A stretch of 64,000 bases of DNA from Letharia columbiana (Eukaryota > Ascomycota > Lecanoromycetes > Lecanorales > Parmeliaceae). The stretch covers positions 682,001-746,000 of the forward strand of contig NW_023501050.1 in the NCBI RefSeq assembly GCF_014066305.1, in the 5' to 3' direction. The notes under the pieces are model-generated. The model was not told where the DNA came from and did no database searches. It worked only from the letters and a program-made list of their open reading frames with translations. Position 1 is the stretch's first letter, and each line of letters opens with the position of its first letter. Positions 43,932 through 55,675 of the stretch are shown one piece after another. The translations under genes were made by a program, and so were the position numbers.

Positions 43932-46900
43932 ATGCACGATGATGAGACGCCCGCTGGGGGGCCGTACGGCGAGAGGCTATTGCCACAGGTTATCGATGCC
44001 TAAGCCAGAATTGACCCAGAAAGGATCTATGCATTGGTACCTCATTCCGCAGATGTAACCCAAGGGTTCCGCAAGATCACAATGAAGGAGCCAGCCAGCG
44101 CTGTCAATCGCCTCGCTTGGTGGATAGATCGTGAGATTGGGCACTCGGAGGATTTCGAGACATTGGCTTATATGGGTGCTACGGACATTCGTTTTGGCAC
44201 TTTCTTCTTTGCTGCGATCAAGTGCGATTACAAGTTCTTGGTGCCTTCAGCAAGAAATTCGGTATCTGGCAACGTTTCTCTCCTGAGGGCATGCTATTGC
44301 ACCAAAGTTTTTGTTACGGCGGATATGGCCAAGAAATTTCCCGACTTGGAGAAGAACATACCTGACTTGCGGAACTTCTTTCTTGTGTCGCTCGATGACC
44401 TGTTGACCGGAACATCAGCACACGACCCCTACGACAAAACACATGCGGAAGGTGTTAAAGATCCAGTCCTCATCTGCCATACGTCCGGTTCCACAGGTGC
44501 GCCCAAGCCGATTATACTTCCTAATGGAGCATTCAACGTTATCGACAACCAGCACAGGCTCTCAAAGCTGGAGGGCCGGAAGAACATGGACTATTCCTTG
44601 TTTGATCTACAAGGAAAAGGGTTCATAAACACGTTTCCGGGCTTCCATGTTGGTGGAATTGTTGCCATGACCGCACTTCCAATCTGGTACGATTCTCTTG
44701 TCGTAATGGTGCCTTCGAATAGGCCCGCAAATGGAGAGATAATGGGTCAGATCATGTCTCAAATGCCGATTCGTGGGGTTTTCAAAACCCCAACAGTGCT
44801 CGAAGAACTACTGGACACACCTGAAGGCCTTAAGCAGATTCTCCAGACGGACTTTGTCATGGAGACCTCTAGCCCCTCTCGCGGGCGACCGTATTAGCGA
44901 GGTAACCAGTCTCACTTCTGCTATTGGCTCGACCGAGGCTGGTATTATCCCGGCGTGGGTTCCGACCAAGGAGAACTGGAGTTACTTTGAGCGGCATCCG
45001 GACTACGAAGTTGATATGGTACATGTGGTATCTAATGAATTGACGGTACCGAACCCGTCGAGGCTCGCGTGGATTCATACGTGCTATCACACTTTCCCCG
45101 AAGTCGAAGGATGGCGGACCAATGACCATTACAGACGCCACCCGACACATTCAAATCTTTTTACATTCCGAGGCCGAGGTGACGACGTGCTAGTGCTGTC
45201 CAACAGGGAGAAGTTCCAACCCGTCATCACGGAGAGCATAATCCAAGGTCATCCGAGTATAGAAGGAGCACTTGTCGTAGGGACTGGTCGGTTTCAGCCT
45301 GCCCTCGTTATCGAACCAAAAGTGCATCCAGCGGATGCAGAGGCGTTCATTGAAGAGATCTGGCCGATCGTGCAAAGAGCCAACCAGGAAGCCGCAGCCC
45401 ACGGTAAGATTTTCAGAGGCAAAATCATATTGACAACGCCTGATAAGCCATTTATCAGAGCTGGAAAGGGCAGCGTCACCCGGCCCAAGTCCACAGCTTT
45501 GTACGCTGATGAGATCGAGGCGTTGTTTAGTGACTCGGTCGGGGATAAGGAGCTCGGAGTTCTGTCGCCGGAACAGGTGCAAGATACGGCAGCTCTCAAG
45601 GCGTCACTGGGTGCTTACGTTCGCTCGATCCTGCCGGATTTGCCAGAAGGCGCGGATGGCGACAAAGACGACCTTTTTGCTCACGGGCTTGATTCTGTCC
45701 AGACTATCGAGCTTGCTAGTGGATTGCGCGCTATGTTGCATCCGCATCTGAACCCGTCGGATCTGAGCACGGTAGCGGCGAAGGCGATTTACACAATTTC
45801 AACTGTTGATAGTCTTGCAGAGTACATCAAGGGCCTACTGGGGATGACGACTGGTACTGGTGGTGACGTGGCGATGAAGCGAGCAGCTCGCATGAGCGCC
45901 ATGCTGGACAAGTATAGCACAGGTCTCCCAAAGGCGAAGAATAGTGCTATGCAAACGAAAGGTGCTGCTCATACGAATGGGATCTCGCGCGCCAACGGTG
46001 TCGCTCACATAAATGGTACAAGCCCTATGCTCTGCGTCGTCTTGACGGGCTCCACCGGCTCGCTAGGGACCCAGCTGCTGCAACCTCTTATAATTGACCC
46101 TCAAGTCTCAAAGGTGGTCTGTCTGAATTGTGCGGACAATGCTCTGCAGCGGACACAGGACGCATTCGCTCAAAGGACCGTGAAGGTTGACCTTTCCAAG
46201 GCCGAGTTCCACAAAGCGCAATTTGCGGATGTGAGTTTCGGTCTATCTACTGAGGCTTATGACACGCTGAGGGATGAGGGGGACGTTGTTATTCATAATG
46301 CTTGGACAATCAATTCCAATCAATCGCTCGAGTCTTTTGAAGGTACGTACTCAGAGAAAAAACTCCCCACTGCTGCCAAAACTTGAATCACGAAACATGC
46401 TTTGGCCGAAAGTGACTCTTGGCTCTCCCTGAAGCTATTCGTGGCCCACACCTTTGTTTCTAGGAAGCAACGCCGACTTAAAACCCCGTATAGATCACAT
46501 CCGCGGCGCCCGCAACTTCATCGACTTGAACAACTCAATCCCCAGGCGCCCTCGTATCACCTTCGCTCTTCCATCTCTTCCATCGCCAACCATTCCGGCT
46601 GCTACCCTAACGCCACTTTTATCCCTGAATAATCACTCACCTCAACCGACTACGCCGTCGCCCTCCCCATGGGGTACGGCGAATCGAAACACGTCGCCAA
46701 ACGTATGCTAGCCCTCGCCGCCGAAAGGTCCGGCGTCAAAGTCGACATACTCCGTCTCGGACAGGTCGCTGGCCCTATCGCACCGCATGAGGGGTGTTGG
46801 AATAGGAACGAATGGTTTCCAAGGTTGATTCAAACAAGCAAGGCATTGGGGTATCTGCCGGATAAGCTGATGGAAGTCGAATGGATCCCTGCAGATGTGT

Positions 46901-47276
46901 TGGCGAGGATTATTCGAGACCTGGCGCATCAGGATCATGAAGGAATTCAGACGTATAATCTCATCAACCCACACAGCCGCGATTGGAAAACCCTGGTCCC
47001 TTTCGTTCAGAGAATGATTGGAGGAGAAGTGGTGCCGTTGAAGGAATGGATTGTACGATCGAGGGCGGTCGATGCGGATGACAAAGCAGAGGTGGCGGGG
47101 AAGCCTGCGTTGAAGATTCTGGATTGGTTCGGTGATGTCGAGGCGGGTTGTCGGCGGGGGAGGAGGGACGTAAATAGGCTACGGCGGATGGGAGGGAGGC
47201 GGGTGAGACGATGAGGGAATTAGGGCCCGTGAGCGACGAATGGATAGGGCATTGGTTGGGGGAGTTGGGCCTCTGA
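43932..47276 (+). pseudogene. adenylate-forming (NRPS-like, A-T-R) reductase pseudogene
   Basis: Starts MHDDETPAGGPYGERLLPQV at 43932. A domain: ICHTSGSTGAPKP (AMP-binding P-loop), GFHVGGIVAMTALP, TSAIGSTEAG, LFTFRGRGDDVLVLSNREK. Carrier domain: DLFAHGLDSVQTIELAS with the phosphopantetheine Ser. Reductase domain: VVLTGSTGSLGTQLLQPL, then an intron (46343-46463), GARNFIDL, ALPMGYGESKHVAKRML (Tyr-x3-Lys) and closing DEWIGHWLGELGL-stop. Family members reduce an aryl or aminoacyl acid to the aldehyde. Lesions: TAA at 44001-44003; frameshift near 44865; frameshift near 46565 and TAA at 46630-46632; frameshift near 47150. Both TAA codons can come from CAA. Apart from these the protein is well conserved, so inactivation is fairly recent. 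Confidence 0.86.
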
Positions 47277-47815
47277 GAAGGTCTAGCATTCATCGTGATG
47301 TGTGTCTCATGTTTTTGCAACCTTTGTGTTGTTCTGGATGTTTTGTCTGAATCCACACTGCATCTCCGTCCGGTGCACGCCATCTTGGCCCCAGCATGCG
47401 GGTTCCCTTCACTGCGTGCTGCGCCTCGTTGTTACAGGGGATTTTTCGGTCCATGTCACGGTGTTGTATGAATGACGCTATTATTATCACTTCGATCGGG
47501 GTGTGAATTTAGAATTCTCACAGAATATCAGATCTGCACATGGGGGACCTGTACTGCGTCTCGTGATTCACGGTAGCTCCGGCAAAGTTTCAAGTGACGG
47601 AGTGGGTGGAAAGTGAAGAAACGACAACACCTTTGTGCACCGCACAATGTCTGCGTCACCTTCTATTTCCAGAACCTGCCGGCCAGCTGCGCCTCCACCG
47701 CACATGAACATACACGCTCAACATCATCATCACGCACATACTTAATACACCCCACACACAGCACAGCGACATCCTTTTTTTTTTCAAGAAAAACCCCCCG
47801 TCAAAACAATCCAGC
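47277..47815. other. intergenic
   Basis: About 540 bases. It ends with a CT-rich/T-run leader (TTTTTTTTTTC near 47775) just upstream of the next start, as in many fungal promoters. No other feature. Confidence 0.4.
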
Positions 47816-48433
47816 ATGGCGGCCCTGGATCCTACCCTTTTCCTCACCGCGGGCTCCGCCTACCACGCCGCCGTGCAGCTCATTTACAAACTCCCCGGCA
47901 AATACCGCCTCGTCCGCCGCACCCACCACACCCACATCGTCCACGGCACCGACCTCGCCTACCGGGACCTCGTCTGCCCCAGCCGCGGGACCGCCGACGT
48001 CACCCTCCGCGCCGCCACGGACGGCCAGTACGAAGTCGAGCTGATGCACACCACGGCCATCGACCTCCGCACCTGGGACGGACAAACGGCCACCAAGGTT
48101 GAGAAACGCGCGTTCCGGATCACGAACGGTCAGTGGAGCATGTGGGCGGTCCGGACGACGGATGAGGGGGTGGATGTCGTGGCGGGGAAGTTGGCGGATC
48201 TCACGCTGAGCGTGGCGGGGGGGCCGGCGGAGGGGGACGTGGTGCAGAAGGCGGCGCTGAACGGGGGACCGTGGCGGGATGGGCAGGGGGTGAATGCTGT
48301 GGCTATGTGTGTCTGGGTGGGGAAGCAGCCGTGTTGGCAGCTGATGCATCAGGTGGATCGGCAGGAGCCGGCGGCGAGTGAGGTGTGTAGTGATGAGTTT
48401 TGGCCTGTGGTGGAGGATGCGGGGAATGGGTGA
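47816..48433 (+). CDS. hypothetical protein, 205 aa, intact
   Basis: ATG 47816, MAALDPTLFLTAGSAYHAAV, no intron, stop at 48433. GC-rich codon use with strong third-position G/C bias supports real coding. It has no membrane segment or signal peptide; the sequence alternates beta-like strands (YEVELMHTTAIDLRTW, KRAFRITNGQWSMWAV). I do not recognise a family. It lies 540 bases beyond the reductase pseudogene on the same strand but is undamaged, so it is probably not part of that cluster. Confidence 0.65.
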   Translation: MAALDPTLFLTAGSAYHAAVQLIYKLPGKYRLVRRTHHTHIVHGTDLAYRDLVCPSRGTADVTLRAATDGQYEVELMHTTAIDLRTWDGQTATKVEKRAFRITNGQWSMWAVRTTDEGVDVVAGKLADLTLSVAGGPAEGDVVQKAALNGGPWRDGQGVNAVAMCVWVGKQPCWQLMHQVDRQEPAASEVCSDEFWPVVEDAGNG

Positions 48434-49893
48434 GATGATGGACTGTGAGGTTTTGTTAAGAGGGGAAAGAGGGGGGGGGGGCGACTACTTGCAATGCTGA
48501 ATCATACTAGTCGATGCAAAATTTTGTGTCTTGCAGATCAGTTAATGGAATACGTGCGATGGTATTGGACCGAAGAAGAGCACTCCAAGGAATTGTTCAT
48601 TTTCACAAGTAAACGACCATTTTGCATCCAGGTGTATCGAGCGAAGAGGCATCAAGGTTCCACAATAGAAGATTTTACTCTTCTTTCCTTCTCTTTTCTC
48701 GGCGAGATCAAATGAGAAATCTGATCTAGAGCCTCTCGAAGATTCCTTTGCTAGACTTGTTTGTAGTTACCAATACCTACTCGTCACTCAGCTTTACACC
48801 GTCTTGCGATTACCAGCTTCGATAATGGCACAGTCCGACTTGACAGGGCGAGTCTACTTTAATCAAGGACGTGACATCGAAGGTAATCGGCTAGGGTCTA
48901 TCCATTTCTCCACAATTTTAATTCCGAACCGTTTCCGAGATACCGTGCGGCCTAACAGACAACGGGATCGGTGTTCGACGAAGTTTCCTCTGAGCAACTT
49001 CACAAGCCTTTTTTCACCAGTTGAACAAGAGCGGCATGGTAGTTTGGATGATGAGGGGGAGGCGAGATCAGGTGATGAGCGTGATCCGGATGCGAAAACC
49101 GCTGAATCGATGAGACGACTCGAATCTCACGCGTGAATTGCACGCTGAGTCGGTATGACCAAGTTTACATGACGGAGATTATATGAAGTAAGACGTAGTA
49201 TTAACTACTTTATACCTTGAATCCATACCGGCCATCATCTAGGCAGGATTAGAAAGATGGTGCATTACGAGAGAGTAGCTATGTTCAGCATCTTTCTAGC
49301 CATGGTACATGCACTCAGGAGGTATTTAGTCAATACCACTAACTGTATGAAACATCAAGGAAAGTATAAGATAGTAAAAGAGAAGGAGGCAAGGAAGGAT
49401 TTTGAGACAGGAGACAAGATATGTACAAGATACAAGATACAAGATACAAGGCCAGAAAGAAGGTTGGTGGCTGCCACGTTTTCCTCTCGGTTACATATCG
49501 TATCGGAAACGCCAATTTAGCGCGCCTAGCCAATTCGAGCTTGGTAAGGTAATACCTTACTCTAAGTGGCTTGCAATTTGACCGAACCCTACGGCACGGT
49601 CAGCCAGCTTATTAAAGTACTTTACTTTCTGTTGCTGTATGATTATGTTTTGTGATTACGGTGATATACTGCTACTACTAAATAAGAATTTTTGCCAATT
49701 GGCAGCACTCAACAGAATTCCTTCATTCGTCGCTCTTCTGAACCTTCCACAACTAACAGCGCCAACCAGACTTCACCCCCATTTTCACTCACCTAGCCGC
49801 CGACATCCACCACAGGCTTGCCACGAATACAATGCACTTCGTCATTTAGCCTATATTGCCAACGCACTATCCTGCCTGCCCTGTCCACTTGCA
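48434..49893. other. intergenic with one weak small ORF
   Basis: 1.46 kb. The frame from ATG 48825 to 49136 (MAQSDLTGRVYFNQGRDIEG..., 103 aa, charged tail) might be a small gene but has no recognised relative. ACAAGATACAAGATACAAGA at 49422-49448 is a short direct repeat. The 5' leader of the coiled-coil gene occupies the end. Confidence 0.35.
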
Positions 49894-51420
49894 ATGTCTG
49901 ACTTCAAGAACCGGTCCGTCTCTGACATGCAGCACCCCAACACTTCATCTCACAAGCGAGATGACGACGAGACGTATCGTATGACCGTCCTTCGATTCGA
50001 CAAGACCGAGGACGAGGTGGACCAGCACTTCCTACAAATGGCACTTGATCTGGGCATCAACATTCCACAAGAACCCAAGACGACCATCGACCTCATCACT
50101 AGCAATGTCGCTACTCTTAATATCAATTCTGACTCCCCAGAACCACACCAGCTGTCCCCCTCCCGAGCCTCCGAATCCACACATACAGCATCCGAAAGTT
50201 CCATCGAACAGATGGAGCATACAAAGACACCCTCACTTACCGCCACATCCGTTACCACTGCTTCCATTAGCTCGGCAGCATCCAACAAGTCCAACTACGT
50301 CAAGGTCAGGAACGGCTTTCGTCGGATATCAAGACTACACAGGCGGAAGACAATGGCGGTACCCGTCCCAGCAATACCACTTCGCACCTCGTCTATGTTT
50401 CACATCTTAAGACCTGGCTTGGAGCCTCGTGCAATAACGGCGGACCAAATCGCTACAATCTACAATCCCCAGCCTCACGCGATAACGACAGACCAAATAC
50501 GGACCCTTTCAATACCCCGCAAACGGGTCATGTCTACCACATATAATGCACCGCCTCCGCTACCACCGCCTGCACCCTTGTCGCCGCCTCTCCGTTCTCC
50601 AGGGGAAGAAACAATAGAGACTCTCTATGCCCGTCGCCGTAGCATATCGAATCCCACCCTCAAGAAGCTCCGGACAACTCAACTACAAGAACAACTCCGC
50701 TTCATCAGCTTCGAGGCCTCGCAACACCGCCTCATGCGCACCAAGCAGCTACAACACAAACGGGATTCCCTCTCCCGGTATCAAGACCAGGAAAGGGATA
50801 CCCACGCCCACCACACCGAGGCTCTTTCCTCCCTCGAAACTCGACATTTGACCGCGGAAGTCGACCTCCAAAGGACCCTGCAATTGGAACGTCAAGCTTG
50901 CGATACCCGTTTGAAACACATGCAGGCGTACTGCAATCCACGCTCAACGGTAGCAGGGATGCCCTCGCGAGTGGTTACGAAATCCGACTATCGTCAGCTA
51001 GAACAACAATATCACATACGCAACGGCATGGATAACCTTCACGCTTCCCGCATTAACGTCTTACGAGAAAGGCAAGGGAAGCAACAAGAGCGTATAATGG
51101 CAAAGCAAGAGGCCGAGCTCGAAACTCTCGAGTCGAACTTTGAGCAGCAGAATGAAGAATTGGATACGAAGTTTCGAGAGGAGGAAATGCAGCTGCAGCA
51201 AGAGTTTGCCGAGCGCAAGAAAAGACTTGTCAGACGATGGGCACTGGCTGAGGCAATCGAGAGGCGGAAATTGGAGAAAGCAACTGGCGAGACCTTTGAG
51301 CCTTTGCCTCCTATCTTCTGGTCCGGCGATGAGGATGGCAGGGGCAAAGAGAAAGAAAGAGCAAGGGAGGTACCGGGGAAAGAGGACAATCCGACGTACG
51401 ACGCTATGAATATGATCTGA
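49894..51420 (+). CDS. coiled-coil, Ser/Pro-rich protein, 508 aa
   Basis: The frame is open from an ATG at 49639, but the residues before MSDFKNRSVSDMQHP (49894) look like translated leader (His/Leu/Pro-rich), so the later ATG is preferred. Layout: acidic N-terminus with MTVLRFDKTEDEVDQHFLQM, Ser/Thr-rich middle, a basic RRISRLHRRKT patch, a proline tract (PPPLPPPAPLSPP, residues about 215-230), then a long Glu/Gln/Arg-rich helix (about residues 255-475, e.g. RERQGKQQERIMAKQEAELE) predicted to form a coiled coil. No catalytic motif. Could be a structural or cytoskeletal adaptor; no family recognised. Confidence 0.65.
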   Translation: MSDFKNRSVSDMQHPNTSSHKRDDDETYRMTVLRFDKTEDEVDQHFLQMALDLGINIPQEPKTTIDLITSNVATLNINSDSPEPHQLSPSRASESTHTASESSIEQMEHTKTPSLTATSVTTASISSAASNKSNYVKVRNGFRRISRLHRRKTMAVPVPAIPLRTSSMFHILRPGLEPRAITADQIATIYNPQPHAITTDQIRTLSIPRKRVMSTTYNAPPPLPPPAPLSPPLRSPGEETIETLYARRRSISNPTLKKLRTTQLQEQLRFISFEASQHRLMRTKQLQHKRDSLSRYQDQERDTHAHHTEALSSLETRHLTAEVDLQRTLQLERQACDTRLKHMQAYCNPRSTVAGMPSRVVTKSDYRQLEQQYHIRNGMDNLHASRINVLRERQGKQQERIMAKQEAELETLESNFEQQNEELDTKFREEEMQLQQEFAERKKRLVRRWALAEAIERRKLEKATGETFEPLPPIFWSGDEDGRGKEKERAREVPGKEDNPTYDAMNMI

Positions 51421-54400
51421 TCTTCAACCGCATAGATTCTTTGTTTTATATCAAGTTCTGGACCATGTGAGCGAGCATGGAGCGAGCATGGTGTGGCGTT
51501 TCAAATCCTACGAATCTTTTGGCGCAAATACCTGTGTACATTTACAATTTTGTCGTTAGCTTTCTATCATGGAAACATCCTTTCCCTGCTCAGCCTCACC
51601 CAGCGACACGCTTTTGGGCTGGCACCACACCCTCATCTCCAGCTGAAACCAGCGTAGCGGATGCAGCGAGCAGCGTCGTTTCCGCTACGCTCCAACATCG
51701 ATCCTTTTCGCAGCTGGCTGAGCACTTTGACCTGGCCTGACCCGCACCCTACATTTCCTTTTGCCCAATCGAACGAAGGGGGATCTCTGATAAAGAAAAC
51801 AACTTCGTCGGTGGCATGCTTTTTTCATCCTCAGATTTGAACCCCTCCTAAACACGGAGCTTAGCACGAACGTCGAATCCAACCCGGAGCAACAGAATTG
51901 GAGCACCCCAAAGCCTCTCTCGTCCTCCCGTGGCACGTTCCGCCTCGATCGCGGTCTCCGAATGGCGCTCTTGGGCCGATACGTGCGGAATACGGTTCAC
52001 GTTGTGTGTCCGCAGGACGGCATTGAAAACCGCTGCTCTTCTTATTCGAGGTCTGGCTGCGTGTGGTCCGACTCGGGCTTCAACATTCAATGTTAAGTTG
52101 TTGAGCAATGTTGAAGTTCTATAACCTATCTCGGTGTTGACGGATATTCACACAATACATGTGGGATGCGGGAGCAGTTCGCAATAACCAAGCTTCCCAT
52201 CAATCCTGCAGTCCTGAGGCATATACTGTGTTGGTTGCGTGTCTCACCGAAGTGACCGACGGCTCACAAATGTAGGGAGCTCGCGAGCTCTTATTTGCAC
52301 CCTAAGACACAATTGTCGTGGAGTCAACCTACCAGTTCCTGAGGTCCAGCAACAGCTCGAAGAGCAGCAGTCGTCCATGTATTGCGCAACAACATAAGAG
52401 TGGCGGGAATAGTGGGTAGGCATCTGATACTGATGTGTGACCTAGCCTCTCAAGGCTCAGCAGAAATCCATTCGTCAACAAAAGTTTATGTATTTGGTAT
52501 CCGAGACCCTCTCAGCAAGTAAGGCAAGCGAAGTGAGCAACCCTGGTTGTTGCTAGTTCCTGCCTGCCTTCAAGGGAGGTCTACTTAAGATTTTAAGCTG
52601 TACGCGACCATTGACAGAATTTCCTCATCTCGCCGTAGCTATAAAAGAGGGTTGCGACGGGGAAGAAAGCAACGGCGGGAAAGCCAGGCAAATCAGTTGC
52701 CCAATGATTGTTTGTCAGTCATGCGATCGTAGACATAGTACGGTAGCAGCAGTGCAGGACGAACGTAGTTGTAAGAGGGAATGCAAGACTCCCCCAAGGG
52801 TTGTGATGTATTGCAGTAGCGAGCATGGGAAAGCCCGCGCCAAATAAAGGGTCTGACGATGATAGTGTTGGCCGGGATGGCGGAGTTGGCGTGCAGGAGG
52901 TGGACGTCGATGCGGTAGGCCCGACCTTGCGAGAAGAATAATCTGCAGGTCAGCTTCCGAGAGGAACACACGCGATGATCTGAAGCCATGCTGCCACGGG
53001 TTCTTTGATATATGTATGCGGAGAAGACGTCCACGCGAACCAGAAGTATCCGGTGGGCAGATCTAAGCGCATTGTCTAGGCAACCCTTCTGGCGGAGGCG
53101 TTATCCGAGATGTTGGCGAGATGTTGGCGCAGGAGTCTTGGCATGTCCAGGACGTTTGGGGGTGTGAATTATTGATTAGCCCATTTTAACCATGTCACTG
53201 CTGGGTAAGGACTGTATCAACATTGAGAAGATCTTAGAGCCGAATCCAACTATTGTGTCAACTACCGACTTTGACTTTTAAAGATAGACCTATCTCGAAA
53301 CCCCGAGCCTGTCGCCAGAGTATCGCATCCTCTGGCAGAGGGTACTTGTATATTCAGGGGTTTCGACCGAACATCAAATTACCATCGCTGCGCTTCAGTC
53401 GTGAGTGTAGTTCAACAACGACTGCTTCCACAACAAAAATTTCAGTGTTGCGATTATTCGTTATACGCAGCGAAAGTTGTTGTCCTGCAGTCTGTTCGTT
53501 TCAATAAATCCCTGGGTTTTCAAGGTTTTTCCGAAACAGTGTACGCGGAATCTACTATTGTGTCAAGACTGTTATATACAATCGTGAGACGCTTCTAAAA
53601 ATCCAACTTGCGCGAAACTAGATAGAATTTTAAAGGGAGGCGAGACGGATAAACTTATGGTAGGCACGGTATGTCGTTTGCGCAATCGGCAACTCTACCA
53701 AAAACATGGCGATCATCCAACATGTACGGTACTCGCAGCATAAATTGAAGTGCGGAATTGAGGATGATGCCTTGGTTTCGAGGGTTGTAATATACAATTC
53801 CTTGACGACGGTGGTTATAGACCGTCGCAGATATTATTGGGATGTTTCACGCGGGCCGTACGAGTAGGCGCCACAGGATTGCTGATCCCGTTCGGAACAC
53901 GTAGTAGCTTTTTAGCCAAAGAATAATTTGGACGCAAGTACAAGCCGTCTTGTTGCCTACGCTATCCAATGGTATGCGCTGGTGGGTACGGTCCACGAAC
54001 GTGGACTGACACCTTTTCATGGTGCTGGGGATAAGTAGCTCTACGGAGTGAAACCAACATCAGTCCCATCTAATCCACCTCGACCATCCACCAGCATATC
54101 GACTCTGATGTCGAATTACTGAAGTCTTATTTCGCATCGTCAAAGCCAATGCCAACGCCAAAGTCAACGACCCCGAATTGCTGTCAGTGACGTCCCACTT
54201 CATTCCGTCCGACTGGCTGTGGAGATAAGCATGGATCTCCCTCTATAGGAGCGGTGGTAATCAGGATCATCGATATCCTTACCACTTCATACAGCTTAAA
54301 CTTGTTCATGTTCAGTTGAGATTATCATCTGGCTGGGTAGTAATAGATTTTCGAGCGAACTGGATCTATCCCTCTTTCCCCTTCGCAGTTGTAACATTCG

Positions 54401-54907
54401 CATTCGATTCTTTTACATCAAAGTATTCAGGAGCAGGAGCGAAGAGAGGGTATCTTCGACTACTTTCGAGGGTAGTTTCCTCAGTGAAAGAAGCGTACGG
54501 CATGGATCACTCGAAGGGCGGGTTTAATGGGTGGGGACTTCAGATCTACGGACATAGCCTCGTTGATGTTCTCATGTAATGGGACAGGCTTCCCTAAGTC
54601 CTCTCATAAAACAGTAAGGACAACTACAAATCCGATACATCGGCATGGCGGCCGTCGGAAAAAGAACGTATCAACATGGGTTTCATGTGTCGCGTATACC
54701 CGAAACACCATATTAAACGATTAGCCGCAGTACTGTCTCAATCGCACGGGACGCATCAGAATTCTTTGGCAATGACCGAAATCAATGATAAAAGAGCGTA
54801 CGCCATGCTCAGAAGAAAAACACCCAGAAAAGAAACAACGTCTCAGAGACATTATTTACATTACCACTTTGATCACCCAGCTCCCATTCCGTTATATCAC
54901 AATCGCC
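51421..54907. other. long gene-poor stretch
   Basis: 3.5 kb without a supportable gene. Frames at 51685-52124 and 52611-53034 overlap each other on both strands and show no domain. A diverged MITE relative lies at 53.04-53.16 kb. TCAGCACC/ATGGTGCTGG-type short repeats only. There is no RIP pattern. Confidence 0.4.
53040..53160. repeat. diverged relative of the 300-bp TA MITE
   Basis: GCGCATTGTCTAGGCAACCC ... GGCGTTATCCGAG ... GCAGGAGTCTTGGC corresponds block by block to 40465-40520 of the intact MITE, with indels. The termini are not recognisable. Confidence 0.6.
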
Positions 54908-55675
54908 ATGCGTTGTAAGTCCTCTTGCGGACAGATTGTATATTGGGCAACAGATTACTGACGCTGCTCTGTCTTTTCAGCATCTCTACGCTCCATCTCG
55001 GCCTGCGCCTTCCTGTTCGTCAATCTCTTCTCTCTCATAAACGCCTCCCCCGCCTTACACTCAAACGCTCTCGAACCACGCAAAGTTGGGCGCGGAGGTG
55101 GCGGTGGTGGAGGTCACAGCGATGATGATAGCGGTGGTGGCAGTTCAGGAGGAAGTTCAGGAGGAAGTTCAGGAGGAAGTTCAGGAGGCTCCAAAACCGG
55201 ATCAAGCTCAACCAACGTATTGCTTTTCAGTGGGGGTGATTACGGCTCATTACGCGGAAATTGCCAGATGGGCGATGATGGTAAATGTTACGGCCAGGAT
55301 CAAGCAACAGGCAACGGCATCACTTGCAACGGACAGGGCACTTGGTACACCGTCACCGCAAGTAACATCAGCGTTGCCTGCGCCCACTTCAACTACAACA
55401 GCAGCGCCTACAGCCAGGGCCAGAGTTGGAATCAGACCACTACCAACTCTGGGGGACCCCTGGTCAATGAACAGGGCCAGCAAATGTCGATCTACTGGTC
55501 GGCGCAATTCGACGGGGCCGACAACGCAACGCCGGCAGCATGTGAAGGCGCTCTGGGTGATTTGGTAACGGCATGCGCGAGTACGAATAAGGACTCCGAG
55601 GGCGGGCTGTACAATTTCGTAGGCGACACTGCGGCTTATGGGGTTAATTTCACGACTAGTTACTGTGGCTGTTAG
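54908..55675 (+). CDS. secreted Cys-rich protein with Gly/Ser repeat linker, 233 aa
   Basis: Model join(54908..54914, 54981..55675): a 7-nt first exon (ATG CGT T), GTAAGT donor, CTGAC branch and TTTTCAG acceptor. The joined N-terminus, MRSSLRSISACAFLFVNLF, is a signal peptide. A linker with a poly-Gly run and four SSGG units follows (about residues 40-75), then a domain with at least eight cysteines: GNCQMGDDGKCYGQ, NGITCNGQGTW, ISVACAHFNYN, CEGALGDLVTACAST and final SYCGC. Several N-x-S/T sites. It has the build of an extracellular or cell-surface protein. Family not recognised; resemblance to effector-like proteins is only by size and Cys content. Confidence 0.72.

Noticed and set aside
44001..46632. 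Reassigned stop codon (TAA read as Gln) as explanation for the in-frame TAA codons
   Set aside because: The SDR at 42295 ends normally on TAA, the same genes also carry frameshifts, and intact neighbours lack internal TAA. Mutation is the simpler reading.
52611..53034. Overlapping frames on both strands around 52.6-53.0 kb
   Set aside because: Similar-length frames on both strands without motifs; the right end runs towards MITE-like sequence.
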